A stretch of DNA of 64,000 nt, taken from the NCBI RefSeq assembly GCF_009017415.1, contig NC_092407.1:3844001-3908000 (forward strand). The letters run 5' to 3'. This DNA comes from Aspergillus flavus (taxonomy: Eukaryota; Ascomycota; Eurotiomycetes; Eurotiales; Aspergillaceae). A program made the position numbers and the translations under genes. The notes beneath the pieces were generated by a model. That model saw only the letters and a program-made list of their open reading frames with translations. It was not told the DNA's origin and searched no databases. Positions 46,889 to 58,836 of this stretch are shown here, piece after piece (the stretch's first letter is position 1; every line of letters starts with the position of its first letter).

Positions 46889-47893
46889 ATGTCGGTCACT
46901 GACCCGCAGAGGATCACCTTGATCGGATTGGGAACCATCGGTATGTCTATGGCCGCATTGCACCTGTCTCGTGAGAATGTGACAGTGGACGTATTCGACA
47001 CAAGACCGGATTTCGACCAGTATCTTTTCAACACATTGCCACATTTCCTGGACCAAGGCCCATCATCAGCCAACTTCAAGTCCCAACCATCAACATCAGC
47101 TGTGGCTTCATTGATTGCCTCCGGTCGTTTAAATGTCCACACGTCACTAGAAACTGCCTGTGCCTCAGCCACGATCGTTCAGGAGCAAGGACCCGAAAAC
47201 CTCGAATTTAAGCAGACCCTCTGGGCTCAGGTAGAATCATTTGCTCCACCGTCTGCGCACCTTTGGACCAGCACGTCTGGCATTGCCGCATCCGCCCAGC
47301 AACAAAGGATTTACGACAAATCTCGCTTGCTTGTTGTGCATCCTTTCAATCCACCACATATCATGCCACTACTAGAGATTGTACCCTCGCCTGACACGTC
47401 GCCAGAGCGGTTAGAGTTTGCTCGCGAGTATTTCTCCGTTCCTGGTTCGAAGCATCGACCTGTTGTACTCCAAAAAGAGATCCCAGGGTTTGTTGGAAAT
47501 CGACTGGCATTTGCGCTACTACGAGAGGCATGCTATCTAGTGCAGGAAGACGTGGTGAGCGCAAAAGATCTCGACACAATCATGAAGGCTAGTCTTGGGC
47601 CAAGGTGGGCGGGCAATGGTGTGTTCGAAAGCTATCAGCAAGGAGGTGGTGAGGGTGGGATCCAGGCTTTTCTGAACAAACTAGGCGGCACTATGCAGGC
47701 AGTGTGGGACAATTTGGGCAAAGTAAATGTGCTAGGAAATGAAGAGACCAGTTGGAAGGAGAAGGTGGTCTCGCAGGTCAACGAAGCTTACGGAACCCTG
47801 ACACCAGGTCAAGTCCGCGAAAAAGAAGAAAGACTGAAGGACTTCGTGGCGATACAGACAAAGAAGTACGGGCACGATGTACCTGAAGCATAG
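46889..47893 (+). CDS. 3-hydroxyacyl-CoA dehydrogenase family oxidoreductase (lambda-crystallin/L-gulonate dehydrogenase-like)
   Basis: An NAD(P)-dependent dehydrogenase of the 3-hydroxyacyl-CoA dehydrogenase fold. Intronless, 334 residues. The N-terminal Rossmann domain carries ITLIGLGTIGMSMA with the GxGxxG nucleotide motif at residues 13-18, and an acidic residue (VDVFD) at the end of the second strand favouring NAD. The catalytic-region HPFNPPH and the linker EIPGFVGNRLAFALLREAC are typical of the family. The C-terminal helical domain contains GPRWAGNGVFESY, which resembles lambda-crystallin-type members acting on sugar acids rather than acyl-CoA. That assignment is inference. The ATG at 46889 is the first in frame and sits eight codons before the Rossmann strand. 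Confidence 0.85.
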   Translation: MSVTDPQRITLIGLGTIGMSMAALHLSRENVTVDVFDTRPDFDQYLFNTLPHFLDQGPSSANFKSQPSTSAVASLIASGRLNVHTSLETACASATIVQEQGPENLEFKQTLWAQVESFAPPSAHLWTSTSGIAASAQQQRIYDKSRLLVVHPFNPPHIMPLLEIVPSPDTSPERLEFAREYFSVPGSKHRPVVLQKEIPGFVGNRLAFALLREACYLVQEDVVSAKDLDTIMKASLGPRWAGNGVFESYQQGGGEGGIQAFLNKLGGTMQAVWDNLGKVNVLGNEETSWKEKVVSQVNEAYGTLTPGQVREKEERLKDFVAIQTKKYGHDVPEA

Positions 47894-48464
47894 CTATAAA
47901 AGATTTAGGTAGTATAATGTAGCACAAGGAGCATCATAGCCCAAGGTGAACATGACGTCATTCGGTACATTCTACTAAAATCACTCTGAAGAATGAGGTT
48001 GCTGAACGAGGCGCGGAGTCATTGGCTTCATGCAGATGAGGTGAAATACAAGTTTATGCAGCTGTATGTCGAGCGCAACTTGCATTGCGATAGACAATTG
48101 CTAAATATGGTATGCAAGGAATAGCCGAGTAGTCATATTGTACCCACCCTTACGGAGTACTCTGTTATTATACGTTTTCAGCACCAAAGAATTATCCAGA
48201 CCATTGACCTAAGCCTACCCTGAATGTGTTCTTCATCTCCATACAATGCGATTGTTGGCTTTCCCTACTATTGGACGGATAGTAGGTGGGGAACGGCTTG
48301 CGCGTAGGCGACCTTCCAAGTTCTGGGTTGTTTCTCCCCGGCAGTTTAAATAAGCATCAACCTCCACAAATTTACACCTGCAGGTCTCAAGGACGACATG
48401 GCTACTACATGTGGGTCTGGCCGCGATAACCTATGATTCAAAAAGACTACCCTTCCGCTGCTGA
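47894..48464. other. Intergenic
   Basis: A 571 bp region with the 3' end of the dehydrogenase gene and the promoter of the DUF202 gene. TACGGAGTA, the reverse complement of the repeated upstream motif, lies at 48151-48159. Confidence 0.45.
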
Positions 48465-49077
48465 ATGGATAGGATTGAGTTGGAGAACACGTCACCGCGC
48501 TGGGAAGTTGTCAATGACGTCTCACAAGAAGGTTCAAGGGTGTTAGATCGTAGCAACAGAATGCATATGATGCAGGATAGAAATCGCTTGCGCAAGTGGT
48601 GGTTGACCAAGATCCGCCCAGAAGTAGCCGCTGAAGATGGAGATCCGAGAGACTTCCTTGGTATGTCGTTCTAAAAAGATACTGCATCTTGCTTTCCATT
48701 TACTTATGTACAAGTACAGCCCTTGAGAGAACATTTCTAGCGTATGTTCGCACGGCAAATGCGCTTGCTTCGTTTGCGATCGTCGCAGCCCAGCTGTTCA
48801 TTCTCCATCATGATTCTGTCATGGCTGGGAAAGTACTAGCTTGCTTATCGCTTGCATTTGCTATATATATCCAGCTGATGGGTGCTATGCGGTATTTCAA
48901 ACAGCAAAGGTCTCTTCAGCGGAGAAAGTGCTATATATGGAACCCAGAGAGTATCAGGGTTGCGTTATTATTCTTTGTGGTAAGTGTTTTGTATCGACTT
49001 TCCCTTTTGTGGTTTATACTGAGAAGCTTTTGAAGATATCTACTGTAGCCCTAGTGCTAGTGGTTGTGTTTGGATAA
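48465..49077 (+). CDS. DUF202-family small membrane protein
   Basis: A small integral membrane protein with the DUF202 (YidH-like) domain; its molecular role is not established. Three exons, 48465-48660, 48720-48979 and 49036-49077, give 165 residues. The cytosolic N-terminus leads to the hallmark DFLALERTFLAYVRTANALA, where the first helix begins (LASFAIVAAQLFIL). A second span is LACLSLAFAIYIQLMGAMRY, and a third is formed by VALLFFVISTVALVLVVVFG across the last splice junction. If the last intron is retained, the frame continues 17 codons to a TGA at 49031-49033 and still gives a hydrophobic end. Three spans fit the usual family topology. Confidence 0.82.
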
Positions 49078-50010
49078 CCCGAATACGAGGAAGGGCACGT
49101 GTGGGCGCGCACGCTCTCCAGAAATTAGCCTCGTCCTGAAACATACAATTTTTTTGATACCCTTAGAAATCTACAGCCATAGCACAGCAGTGCCAAGTCT
49201 AATCGATCAATAACGAGCTTTCGATCAGGCGTTTGAATGAATTGCCTTCTAGCCTATATAATCTACTAAGTCTAGTACACTTAGCTTAGCATATGGTGTC
49301 AAGCTCAACTATCTTAAAACGGGCCTGCCTTTTGCTTCAAAATTTCTCTAACAAGCATTAAATTACAAGAGATAGAAGTAAAAAGAGACTGTCATAATTG
49401 AGAACATTGATGACTCTTGTGATAAGAACATGTACCTGCTAGAAACTATCAAAAATATTTCCGCAAACGAAACAATGAATGCGGCAGGCGAAGCTTTGCC
49501 TTGAGGCCTTATGTTTAGAAAAAAAATCGAGACAATCAAGGATAAACGTGGATCCGAGTTAAGAACGCATGAGCTCTGGAGGGACTTGTATAGAAACAAG
49601 CTCAGGAGGTGTTACCTCTCAATTTCCGGTATATTATCCACTTGTTGTTTTCCATTCAATCTATTTATTTCACTTGATTCCGGTCAGTGACCAGTCCCCT
49701 GGTGCTGTGGGTCTTCCCGTTGCTGGAGCGGTTCCTGTTCCAACTGCGGCGGATCGCAATCTCTCCAACCACACGCCACGTCTTCAGTCCAACCTTGACG
49801 CCATCTCCGAAGAATCGTTTGTTGCGCCGATTCTTCTTATTTTCTAAATTATTCACCGCATCGTGTTGCCCGTACCGCCATACCGCACATTGGCCGGGTG
49901 TCAGAAAGGGTCTGTGCGGGAAACAACAGTCTTAGTTATTCCGCAATTGGCATCATGATCGAAGTCCTCTAGAGAATCGGAGACACAGCTCTGGAATAAA
50001 GAGGCCGACC
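49078..50010. other. Intergenic
   Basis: A 933 bp region upstream of the ZIP transporter gene. A plus-strand frame at 49569-49847 and a minus-strand frame at 49665-49856 are open but overlap each other and have no known motif, so I do not call them. Confidence 0.35.
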
Positions 50011-51332
50011 ATGGAGGGACTCTTCACTTTGCTCGCATTGAGCATTGTGATGGCAATTACGTGAGTTTGCTTCCTTCCATTGCCCCACTATGAGTCCTTG
50101 CGAACTAACAGGCCCATCTCTCATAGATCCTTTGTTGTGGGCTCGTTACCACTTGCATTCACGCTTTCTTCCTCCCAGCTGCGACTTATATCATCCCTTG
50201 GCATGGGAGTTTTGGTCGGGACATCCTTGATTGTGATTATCCCGGAGGGGGTTGAAACTTTATACAGCGCAAACTTACCCAATGACCGGAAAGCACTTAG
50301 CAGTCGTTCGACGGGGGCCATTACTTGGCAACACCAGAATATTCCGACAGTTGCTACTGCTATGATCCACACCTCTGAAGAAATCAACTCCATTAAAGTC
50401 CCTGTATCCTCTTCCTCGGATACATCTACTTTGTTGCCCGTTTCCGACTCCACACCATATGTCACACGCCGTGAGCAGAAAGGAAAAGAGGAGGCATCAG
50501 ACGAAGATAAGAAAGCAAACGATGATGAAGGAAGTTCGCCACATGCCTGGATTGGAATCGCACTTATTAGCGGCTTTATCCTCATGTACCTTATCGACAA
50601 GCTTCCGGAATTCGCAGCTCCGGCCAAACAGCAACGGACGCCGTATCATATTTCTCTCGATAACCTAGGCTCCGGATTACGTCGCAATTCATCTCCCTCG
50701 CGAGAAGGTGGACTTCTGGATGCTGGAAATAGCCCAAGGAGCAGCCACAGCTTCGCCACAACCACCGGGCTTGTTATCCATGCGGCTGCTGACGGAATCG
50801 CTCTGGGAGCGTCGAGTTCCGATACTGGCCTAAGCTTTATTATATTCCTCGCAATTATGGTCCATAAGGCTCCAGCATCTTTTGGTCTTACGTCAGTCTT
50901 GCTGAAGCAGGGTCTCTCCAGCCGCGCTGCGAGGGCGCATTTACTAGTCTTTAGCCTGGCGGCGCCTTTGGGCGCGTTGGCGACTTTCTTATTTGTGCAA
51001 GTCATGGGCTCAGGTTCCAGCAGTGATTTGACTGCTACCCAGTGGAGAACTGGTGTCCTTTTGTTGTTTTCGGCTGGCACATTTTTGTGAGCCTCTCAGA
51101 ACCCAGATATTACTTACGAATTTACGATGGCTAATGATCTTTTCGCAGGTACGTCGCCATGCACACAATGCAGGAGAACAATCCAAGTGCTGTCTCACGT
51201 GAGACACAAGGAAACGGATATGGCGACTCGAGAGACATTCCGTCCAAGTCCAACAAATCCATGAGGGATCTGATTGCTTCTGTTGTCGGCATGATTTTGC
51301 CGCTGTTTCTGCAGCTCGGCCATGCCCACTGA
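50011..51332 (+). CDS. ZIP-family metal transporter (SLC39A9/Atx2-like)
   Basis: A multi-span transporter that moves zinc or manganese towards the cytosol, probably in Golgi or other endomembranes given its SLC39A9-like signature. Three exons, 50011-50060, 50127-51086 and 51149-51332, give 397 residues. It has an N-terminal span (LFTLLALSIVMAITS), further spans including MGVLVGTSLIVIIPEGVE, a long His-poor, Ser/Glu/Lys-rich cytosolic loop, then WIGIALISGFILMYLID. The metal-binding core is HAAADGIALGA (helix IV) and MVHKAPASFGL (helix V), where the usual E of HExPHE is replaced as in the SLC39A9 branch. The protein ends in a final hydrophobic segment LIASVVGMILPLFLQLGHAH, typical for that branch. 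The metal itself is inferred from family. Confidence 0.9.
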
Positions 51333-53091
51333 CATCTTTTTCACGGTCATCTACTATCCTTACTGCTAGACTGGACCTTTCCACAGATTATAGCGATAAC
51401 ACATTCAGCTTCATACCCACGGTTAAATGTTTGTTTGCATTTGCATGGAGACTTAGCGTTCAGATTGGGAACATAGACTTGGAAGTCTTCTGGTGACGGG
51501 GCATGCCCGTCTATCTACTGCTTGATGGCTCTCGTATATGCCGCGATTCATGTATTCTCTTTTTATATGTATGGGAAGGCTATTTTACTCTTGCTGCTCC
51601 AAAGTTCTGCGCCGCTTGGTACCGTATAACTGCGGCCTAGGCCACGCGACCGGATGCCTTTTTAGAAGTTTCTGCCTATTGTATTATTGATTTGCTTGTG
51701 ACCATCTCGGTCATCATTGCATGCTCTGACCGGGATCAGATTGACGTAGACCTGGAGTGAAAGCAGTTATATAAAGCTGGCAGGGGAGCCAAGCGTGCAG
51801 ACAATCCTAATTACCCCAGCTTCGCTCAGACCGGTAATTGACTGGTGATGCAACAATTTGTCAAGTCTGACATACCCCGGAATCTGCACAGTTCCATGGT
51901 CGGATGCTGCATGCCGTTCGCTTACCCAAGGACTTGGGACAAGTAGGATCTGGGATACAACTAATTTTGGATCCGAAAAGGTTAAGTTATTGTTTCGTTG
52001 TGTGCTGGCAAGTTGTTGGATGTACTAGGAGTGGGATTGAGTGGGCACAAGAGAACTCTGGCAACTGGCCATATTTGTACTCAAACAAAGAGGACTTGTT
52101 GAATGCAAATTTGCTAGCTGTTCAAGCTTTTTCCCGTCGTCTTTTCTTTTTCTTCTTCTTTACCTCATCATACATTGTCTCTTTCCTCTTTTCGCCTTGT
52201 CCGACCGACACCGTCCTCAGTCGATCCCTGCCATGCAGGACTGGGTAGTACCTACTGCTTAGTGTCCTCTAAAACTACCCAGAAGGTGCCCTTCCAGAGA
52301 TTCTTTACAGCTATAAGATTACATTCTCCCAATCTCTACGGGTGAAACGATAGCTGAGAATAAGGATCCAAACGAAAAGAAAGAATCCCAGTGGGGCCAA
52401 ATATAAAAACAAAAAGGAAGAAGAGAAAAACACACCGACACAGACACAAAATCCGTTTGAACGTTGAAGATACTACTCCCGTTGACACATACCTACCTAT
52501 CATCATTCCCACGAGGTCGTCTTTTTTTTCCCTCCCCCGTACATTCATCAAGTACATGTACGGAAAGTGGATCAACAAGGCACTAATCAAATGCGTCGAC
52601 TGCTTGGCGGGTCTACTTTCCAATGACCGCACCTGACGAACCCCATCAACGAGTCACGACATTGCATGATTATTCGAGATTAAATTACTTAGGTACTCGT
52701 CAGTCTTATTCTTTCTCCGCTTGCTTGCCTGGTGAGGACCCGACTGCTGGCATCTGGATGGCCTGGAGAGACCTTGAAGGTCGTGAGTACTAATTTTCAC
52801 AACCACTTCTCATCTCCAGTTGATCCGTTTGATTTTCCCTCTTTCTTACGTCTTCTCTTCCCTTGGTCTATTCTTCTTGCCCCCTATTTCCGGGCTATCG
52901 CCAGTCAGTTTCCCAATCCGACCGTCGGAGATCGTCCGCTTATTATATCGCTATTTTCCTGCTCCTTCACCTAACCGGCGTAACATCATATTTCTTCCTA
53001 TATTATTATTTCTCTCTCTTTATATTCCCCCTTCCTCGTTCCCGTACATTCTCTATATCTCCTAAGACACTCGTTTCTCCTTCCTCAATCT
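51333..53091. other. Long intergenic region and leader of the F-box gene
   Basis: About 1.76 kb without a supportable gene. Open frames at 51904-52262, 52336-52636 and 52732-53156 are T- or C/T-rich and overlap each other. C/T-rich sequence from about 52800 to 53090 fits the promoter or leader of the F-box/WD40 gene. Confidence 0.4.
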
Positions 53092-55409
53092 ATGAACGAC
53101 ACAGAGTCCCGAAGCATTTGTGTGAGGAGAGATCGATATTCGTGAAGGTTGGGTAGTGTTTGGTGGATGATATAACCGCCCTACAGCGCGCCACTTCCTC
53201 ACCCCTCGGACGTTCTTCTTCGACTCGGTTGGCCAACGGGATGAGTCCGCGGAGTGTCCCTGAACAGCTGGCGACAGCCCATACCCGAACGTGTTCGGCC
53301 ACGGATTCGGTCGCTTCGCTTTCGAGTACTCATTCGAGGTCGTTATCTTCGAACAAAACTATCACTTCGATCCCTCCAAATCTCCTTCCTTCAGCACCCG
53401 CATCGCCGCCTACCCCGGCTCCTAGTCCCACCCCTCATCAGAGACCTCCGACATGGCAGTCGGCCGATGAAGACGATGATGCTTTCCTTCTGAATGCCAG
53501 GATCCATTTCAGTTCCCTGTCCAACTTCAAAAGGCAGAAATTCTTGGAGGGTATTCTTAGTCTATGTGATAGCCAACATCTCAGCTTTGTCTCTAGTTAC
53601 GTCAGTCCTAGGTTGAGGAAGGACCCGTTTCTGGTCTTTCCGACTGAATTATGCTTGCGGGTATGTAATATGGACTTCCGGCCGTGCGGCTACTGGCATA
53701 TGCCAACTCGCGAACTCCGCTGACTTTTGGCGTCCTCTCCTCCGTCGCTTCGCCTAGGTACTCTCTTTCATCGATGACCCAAAGACATTAGCAAGAGCAT
53801 CCCAGGTATCGAGGCGTTGGCGGGAACTATTGAATGATGACATCACATGGAAAAACCTCTGCGAGAAGCATGCGTATGCGTCTCGTAAGTCTTCGGAGGA
53901 TGATCGGGATTTCGTCGACCCTTTCCACACTCAACACCTGCATACTATCTCCGGCACGAACTCCCTGGCTGGATCGAGGAGTTCGCTCACTTCCAGCCAT
54001 CAGTCCCGGGATGGCCACCCCGGTCTGACTCGCTCTCTGTCAGGGGACTGGCTTGCGTCAGCAAGCTTGTCTTCACGAAAGCGGAGAGTCCGGCCTTTGT
54101 CATACAGGACCCATTTCAAACAGAAATATATGGTGGAATCCGCCTGGAATAAAGGCGGGCGATGCACCCAACGGCATATCACACCCGATCAGGGAGTCGT
54201 TACGAGCCTGCACCTCACCCCAAAGTATATTGTGGTTGCTTTAGACAACGCTAAGATTCATATCTATGACACCAATGGAGATAATCAGAAGACGTTGCAA
54301 GGTCATGTGATGGGTGTATGGGCTATGGTCCCCTGGGATGACATACTGGTGAGCGGTGGCTGTGACCGCGAGGTCCGTGTCTGGAACATGGCTACTGGGT
54401 AAGCCGAGTCCTTCACACCGACATTCAAGGGCAGAGATATTGACTTTGCATGTGAAACAGAGCCGGTATCTACCTTTTGCGTGGTCACACGTCAACTGTG
54501 CGCTGTTTAAAAATGTCTGACAGGAATACGGCTATCTCGGGGTCTAGAGATACCACGCTGCGGATATGGGACCTAGCTTCAGGAACTTGTAGGAATGTCC
54601 TGGTTGGACACCAAGCTAGTGTCCGGTGTCTAGCGATTCATGGGGATTTAGTTGTTTCCGGAAGCTATGATACTACTGCACGCATTTGGAGCATCTCTGA
54701 AGGGCGATGCCTCCGCACTCTTTCGGGCCATTTTAGTCAAATTTATGCAATCGCCTTCGATGGCAGGCGAATCGCCACCGGTAGTTTGGACACCAGTGTG
54801 CGGATTTGGGACCCGCACAGTGGCCAGTGCCATGCTATCCTCCAAGGCCATACATCTTTAGTGGGGCAGCTGCAAATGCGGGGTGACACACTCGTCACTG
54901 GCGGCTCGGACGGGTCTGTCCGTGTTTGGTCTCTGACCAAAATGACTCCAATCCACAGGCTAGCGGCACATGACAATAGCGTGACAAGCCTTCAGTTTGA
55001 CAGCTCGCGGATTGTCAGTGGTGGTAGTGACGGCCGTGTTAAGGTGTGGAGTCTACAAACTGGACAATTACTCAGGGAATTGTCCTCACCCGCAGAGGCT
55101 GTTTGGAGGGTGGCTTTCGAAGAAGAGAAGGCTGTGATCATGGCGAGTAGATCGGGTCGGACAGTCATGGAGGTAAGAGTTCCAGAATGTTGACCCGTGA
55201 TCAATTGATTGACCATACATTTGCAGGTTTGGACTTTCTCGCCTCCCCCCGAAGAAGATACAGATGAAATCGTACCACAGAGCTCATCAAGTACTCCTGG
55301 GATGCTTCCTGTCCAAGACGATAGTCGGCAAAGAGCATACCATTCAGATACTCCCACGATACCCCTGGGCAACGATGATGACCAAATAATGCCGGACGCC
55401 CCTTCCTAG
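53092..55409 (+). CDS. F-box and WD40-repeat protein, Cdc4/Fbw7-like
   Basis: A predicted substrate receptor of an SCF ubiquitin ligase: the F-box binds Skp1 and the WD40 propeller binds phosphorylated substrates. Five exons, 53092-53121, 53187-53660, 53758-54398, 54461-55172 and 55227-55409, give 679 residues. The N-terminus is Ser/Pro-rich. The F-box is at about 160-198 (VFPTELCLRVLSFIDDPKTL, then QVSRRWRELL). A linker contains RTHFKQKYMVESAWNKGGRC, followed by about seven WD repeats such as LQGHVMGVWAMVPWDDILVS, SGSRDTTLRIWDL and SGSYDTTARIW. The first exon is my best model (ATG at 53092, GTGAGG donor, ACAG acceptor). If that intron is not used, the first in-frame ATG is at 53241. Cdc4 orthology versus another Fbw protein is not proven. 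Confidence 0.87.
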
Positions 55410-56361
55410 CACACTCTTCTCCCATGATTCGATGTTCGCATATGACGATCATGTAATCTTTCCCCGCCTTATTATGACTGAGCGTAATAATCACAGTATT
55501 CACTTTGTTTCCGACGACCCCTAGGATCTGAAGCGTACAATCATCAGTTTTGACCAGCCATCACGGACCAGGATTTGCATTATGGGTGTTGGTTTTTCGT
55601 TTGCTTTCCAAACCGTACCGTTGTCCGTCCCCACGAACCACAACGCAGATGGAGTTCCAGGTGGGAAATTGTCTGCCTTTGTGCAACCAAATACCTTATA
55701 CCTGCCGGCGTACCAGCGTGATTTGTTCTATTAAGACTTCTTTTTATTCTTTATAATATGTTAGATGATATCCGCCTCAGGAGGTGATGTATTCGGGATC
55801 TTAAGTGATCTGTGGCCATTCTAACTACATAAAAGCGAAGAGAATATATGGGGTCAAATCCCAGTGACATATACAGACTGTATCTTCATGAGTGAGGAAA
55901 TTGGTCATACTGTACATTCGATTGCCATTGGAACTTAGTACACTTCCCTGTACTGTAGTACTCGGTACGGTATTGTAATTCAATACCTTCGTGATGACTA
56001 AACCCCCATGTAGCATTGGTTTCTCCGCATCCCCGCTAGAGGCATGGAGGCAATCACTATAGTGGGTTTTAATCTGTTCGTTGTCTTTCGAAGTACATCA
56101 CAACAGAGTTTGCCAAGGTAGACACCTGACCGACCAGATACTCGTATCTTAGGTTAAGCTGTACTCATTATGCTCAATGGCCTGGCAGGTATAAGGTTCT
56201 TGACAAAGGCTTTCCGACTTTGAACAAGATCCAACTATTTCCTTCTCTTGTCTTCTTTCGATTTATGCGCCTTTGGAAAATATTGGATCACATGCTACTA
56301 CATTCTACTATACTTAAATCACGCAGCGGAACGGAATCTACTCAAGCCACAGTAAGCCAAT
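55410..56361. other. Intergenic
   Basis: A 952 bp region with the 3' end of the F-box gene and the promoter of the zinc-cluster factor. No gene-like frame was seen. Confidence 0.4.
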
Positions 56362-58072
56362 ATGGTATATGGGGGAAAGCCGAGCACGGGATGCTACTTG
56401 TGCCGCAAACGGAAGATCAAGGTAGGATTGTAATAGGAACCTTGTTGTCTTAGCCTCATTTTCACCTTCCTTACCCGGCTGGACTCCATGGAATCCAAGG
56501 GTTCATTCATCTTGATTCGGACCACGAAGCTAAGCGCAACTTAAAGTGTGATGAAGCGCTACCGGGCTGTCGAAACTGCTCCGTATACGGGCGACCATGT
56601 CCAGGATACCGACCAGATACAATTTTTCGGAATGAGAACCAAAAAGTGGAACGGCTGATGAGGAAAAGAAGTGTCACACCCACTACTGCTAGCCAGCACA
56701 GCAGTCGGAGTACCTCCGTTAGTCATAGCAGTCCGGAACTGCCGTTAATACTTTCCCAAGTCGCCGACTCCACATGGGAGGAACGAGCAGTCTGCCACTT
56801 CTTTGATCAGTTCACATCTGTTAGTGATGAGTGTTTGAACCATCTGGGGTTCTTGCCTTCCCTATATGCTACGTGTAGGGACAGTGGGCAGGACGATTCG
56901 GTGTCGTCCTGCCTAAAGCTGGCAACCGAAGCAACTGCTCTAATTACACTAAGCAACCATATGAAGGCCCCTCCCCTTCTTCTCAAGGCAAGAGGGTACT
57001 ATGGATTGGCGCTCCATGGGCTTCGACGCTTGCTGGGCACACGGTCTCAGGCAGTCAGAGACGAAACTTTTGCGACGATGGTCATTCTCTCTATCTTTGA
57101 AGACATCGCTGGAGAACGAAACGGGCTCCACAGCTCACACACGAAAGGATTCGGGCTCCTGATGGGGATGCGAGGTGAAAGCCAACTAAGCCATGCACAA
57201 GGTCGCGATTTGTTCATTTGTGCTTATGCGCATACTGTTAGTTCCAATTTACCTGATTATGTGCGGAAAACTGACGAGCGGCGTAGCTTATTGAGAGCAT
57301 AGTCCTACGAACTCGGCCCCGACATGCTAGTACAGAACTGATTGTCGGGCAACTTGACGGATCTGAGCCGGTGCCTAGATTAATGCTAACGGCATCCAAG
57401 ATCGGCCAGCTCTTTGCCGAAAGTTCTTCCCACCAGGGGTCAATAGACATAGATACCATTTCACAACTCACCACATGGATAGAGACCGGCAATATCTTAG
57501 CTCTAGAGATGGCCAGCTGGAGTCAGCATTTACCGGACCACTGGCTTCCTCTCGTCGTCTATACAGCTACGGGTGGACCGCTCATGACTTATCAGAATGC
57601 ATCCATTGCAGCAATTTGGACATATTACCGCGCGGCCCGTATTAGCCTCCAAAGACATCTACTTGATCTACGCCAGACCCTTGCCTCGCTCGTCGGTGAC
57701 AACCAGGCCTGCGACGTCCACCGTGATGCCGCGCTGGAGGAGATTCAGGAGATGACCACCGATACCTGTCGGAGTATTCCCTTTTCATTAGGGGATATCG
57801 ATGCACTTGGGCAAACAATCCCAACCTCTGCTGAGGGACGACCACCCATTCGCGCTCTTTACGGATATCTGATGCTGTGGCCGCTATGGTATGTTCTGAC
57901 GTTCGGCATGGGCACAGCGGCACAGATGGAGCAAATTCGAAGCGCCTTAGGCAGGGTCGGTTCTGTGCTGGGCATCAAGCTGGCGCTAATGCTGGCGCAA
58001 CAGGGAAGCATGTCCCAACATGCGACTGCATTGACCCCAAACCCCTACCGTTTTGTACCATCGACGAGCTAA
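56362..58072 (+). CDS. Zn2Cys6 (zinc cluster) transcription factor
   Basis: A fungal DNA-binding regulator. Three exons, 56362-56421, 56547-57236 and 57287-58072, give 511 residues. The binuclear zinc cluster is complete, with cysteines at 11, 14, 21, 28, 31 and 38 (C-x2-C-x6-C-x6-C-x2-C-x6-C); an intron falls just before the third cysteine. A Ser/Thr-rich linker follows, then a long helical region matching the fungal-specific transcription factor domain (AVCHFFDQFTSVSDECLNHL, GLALHGLRRLLGTRSQAVRD, FATMVILSIFEDIAGE). The second intron uses a GTTAGT donor and removes an in-frame stop. The neighbouring genes are housekeeping, so no cluster or target can be inferred from context. It resembles the many Aspergillus regulators of unknown target. 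Confidence 0.88.
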
Positions 58073-58836
58073 CTCCTCTCTGTACATGAAGCCTGGTGGG
58101 TGGGCACCTGTCAATATGGTTTACGACTGCACTGTATAATGCTTATGAATTCCTGTACTATTGGCGTGGGTGAGGGCTTTGACTCTTCTCTTGTATATTT
58201 GAATTATATTTATATATCCTGGTTATAGCCGATATCTATAATAGACGGTGTTATGGTCAAGCTCCGGTTGTTGACGGATATAATGACGTCATTGATGTTG
58301 GCTCCACTTCCGGGCAGTGTGAGAATGTCCATCTGTGACATAAACGAACAGGGAACTAATTCGTCGTTGACTACTCCTGCTGCATAAATCTGGGCCAAAT
58401 ACCAAGCCTCTTTGCACATCGGCACTCCACATCCGAGGTAGTAGTGTGCACTACTACAAGTCCAGCATGCCGGCCTAGCCGTTCACGGGCCCTTGAACTA
58501 CCAAAGTCAATGTCCTTTGGCAACCAGTTACTGGTCCAGACCCAGAGATAAGCTGTGATTGCTGACGACATTGTCCTGGTTAAGGTTCTATATAGCCTAA
58601 CCGAGTACCCCTCGGCCGACCCTGCTTTATGTCTACACATTCTTGGGGAATTTGGGACGATTCCTCCCTTCACCATAGTCAATTAATTCTTTTATCAGCT
58701 TAGAATACTTCTTTCAGCTTCATTACACTACATCTAGCGTTTTTGAGCCTTGCCTTGTTGCTCCATTCAAGTAATCGCACTTCTCAGTCACACCAGTTGC
58801 CGTAACCTCTGAACACTACACCATACAACCGCCACT
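58073..58836. other. Intergenic
   Basis: A 764 bp region containing the zinc-cluster gene 3' end and the phosphate carrier promoter. No further gene was seen. Confidence 0.45.

Noticed and set aside
49569..49856. Overlapping open frames on both strands
   Set aside because: Neither has a domain or splice partner, and the overlap makes at least one spurious.
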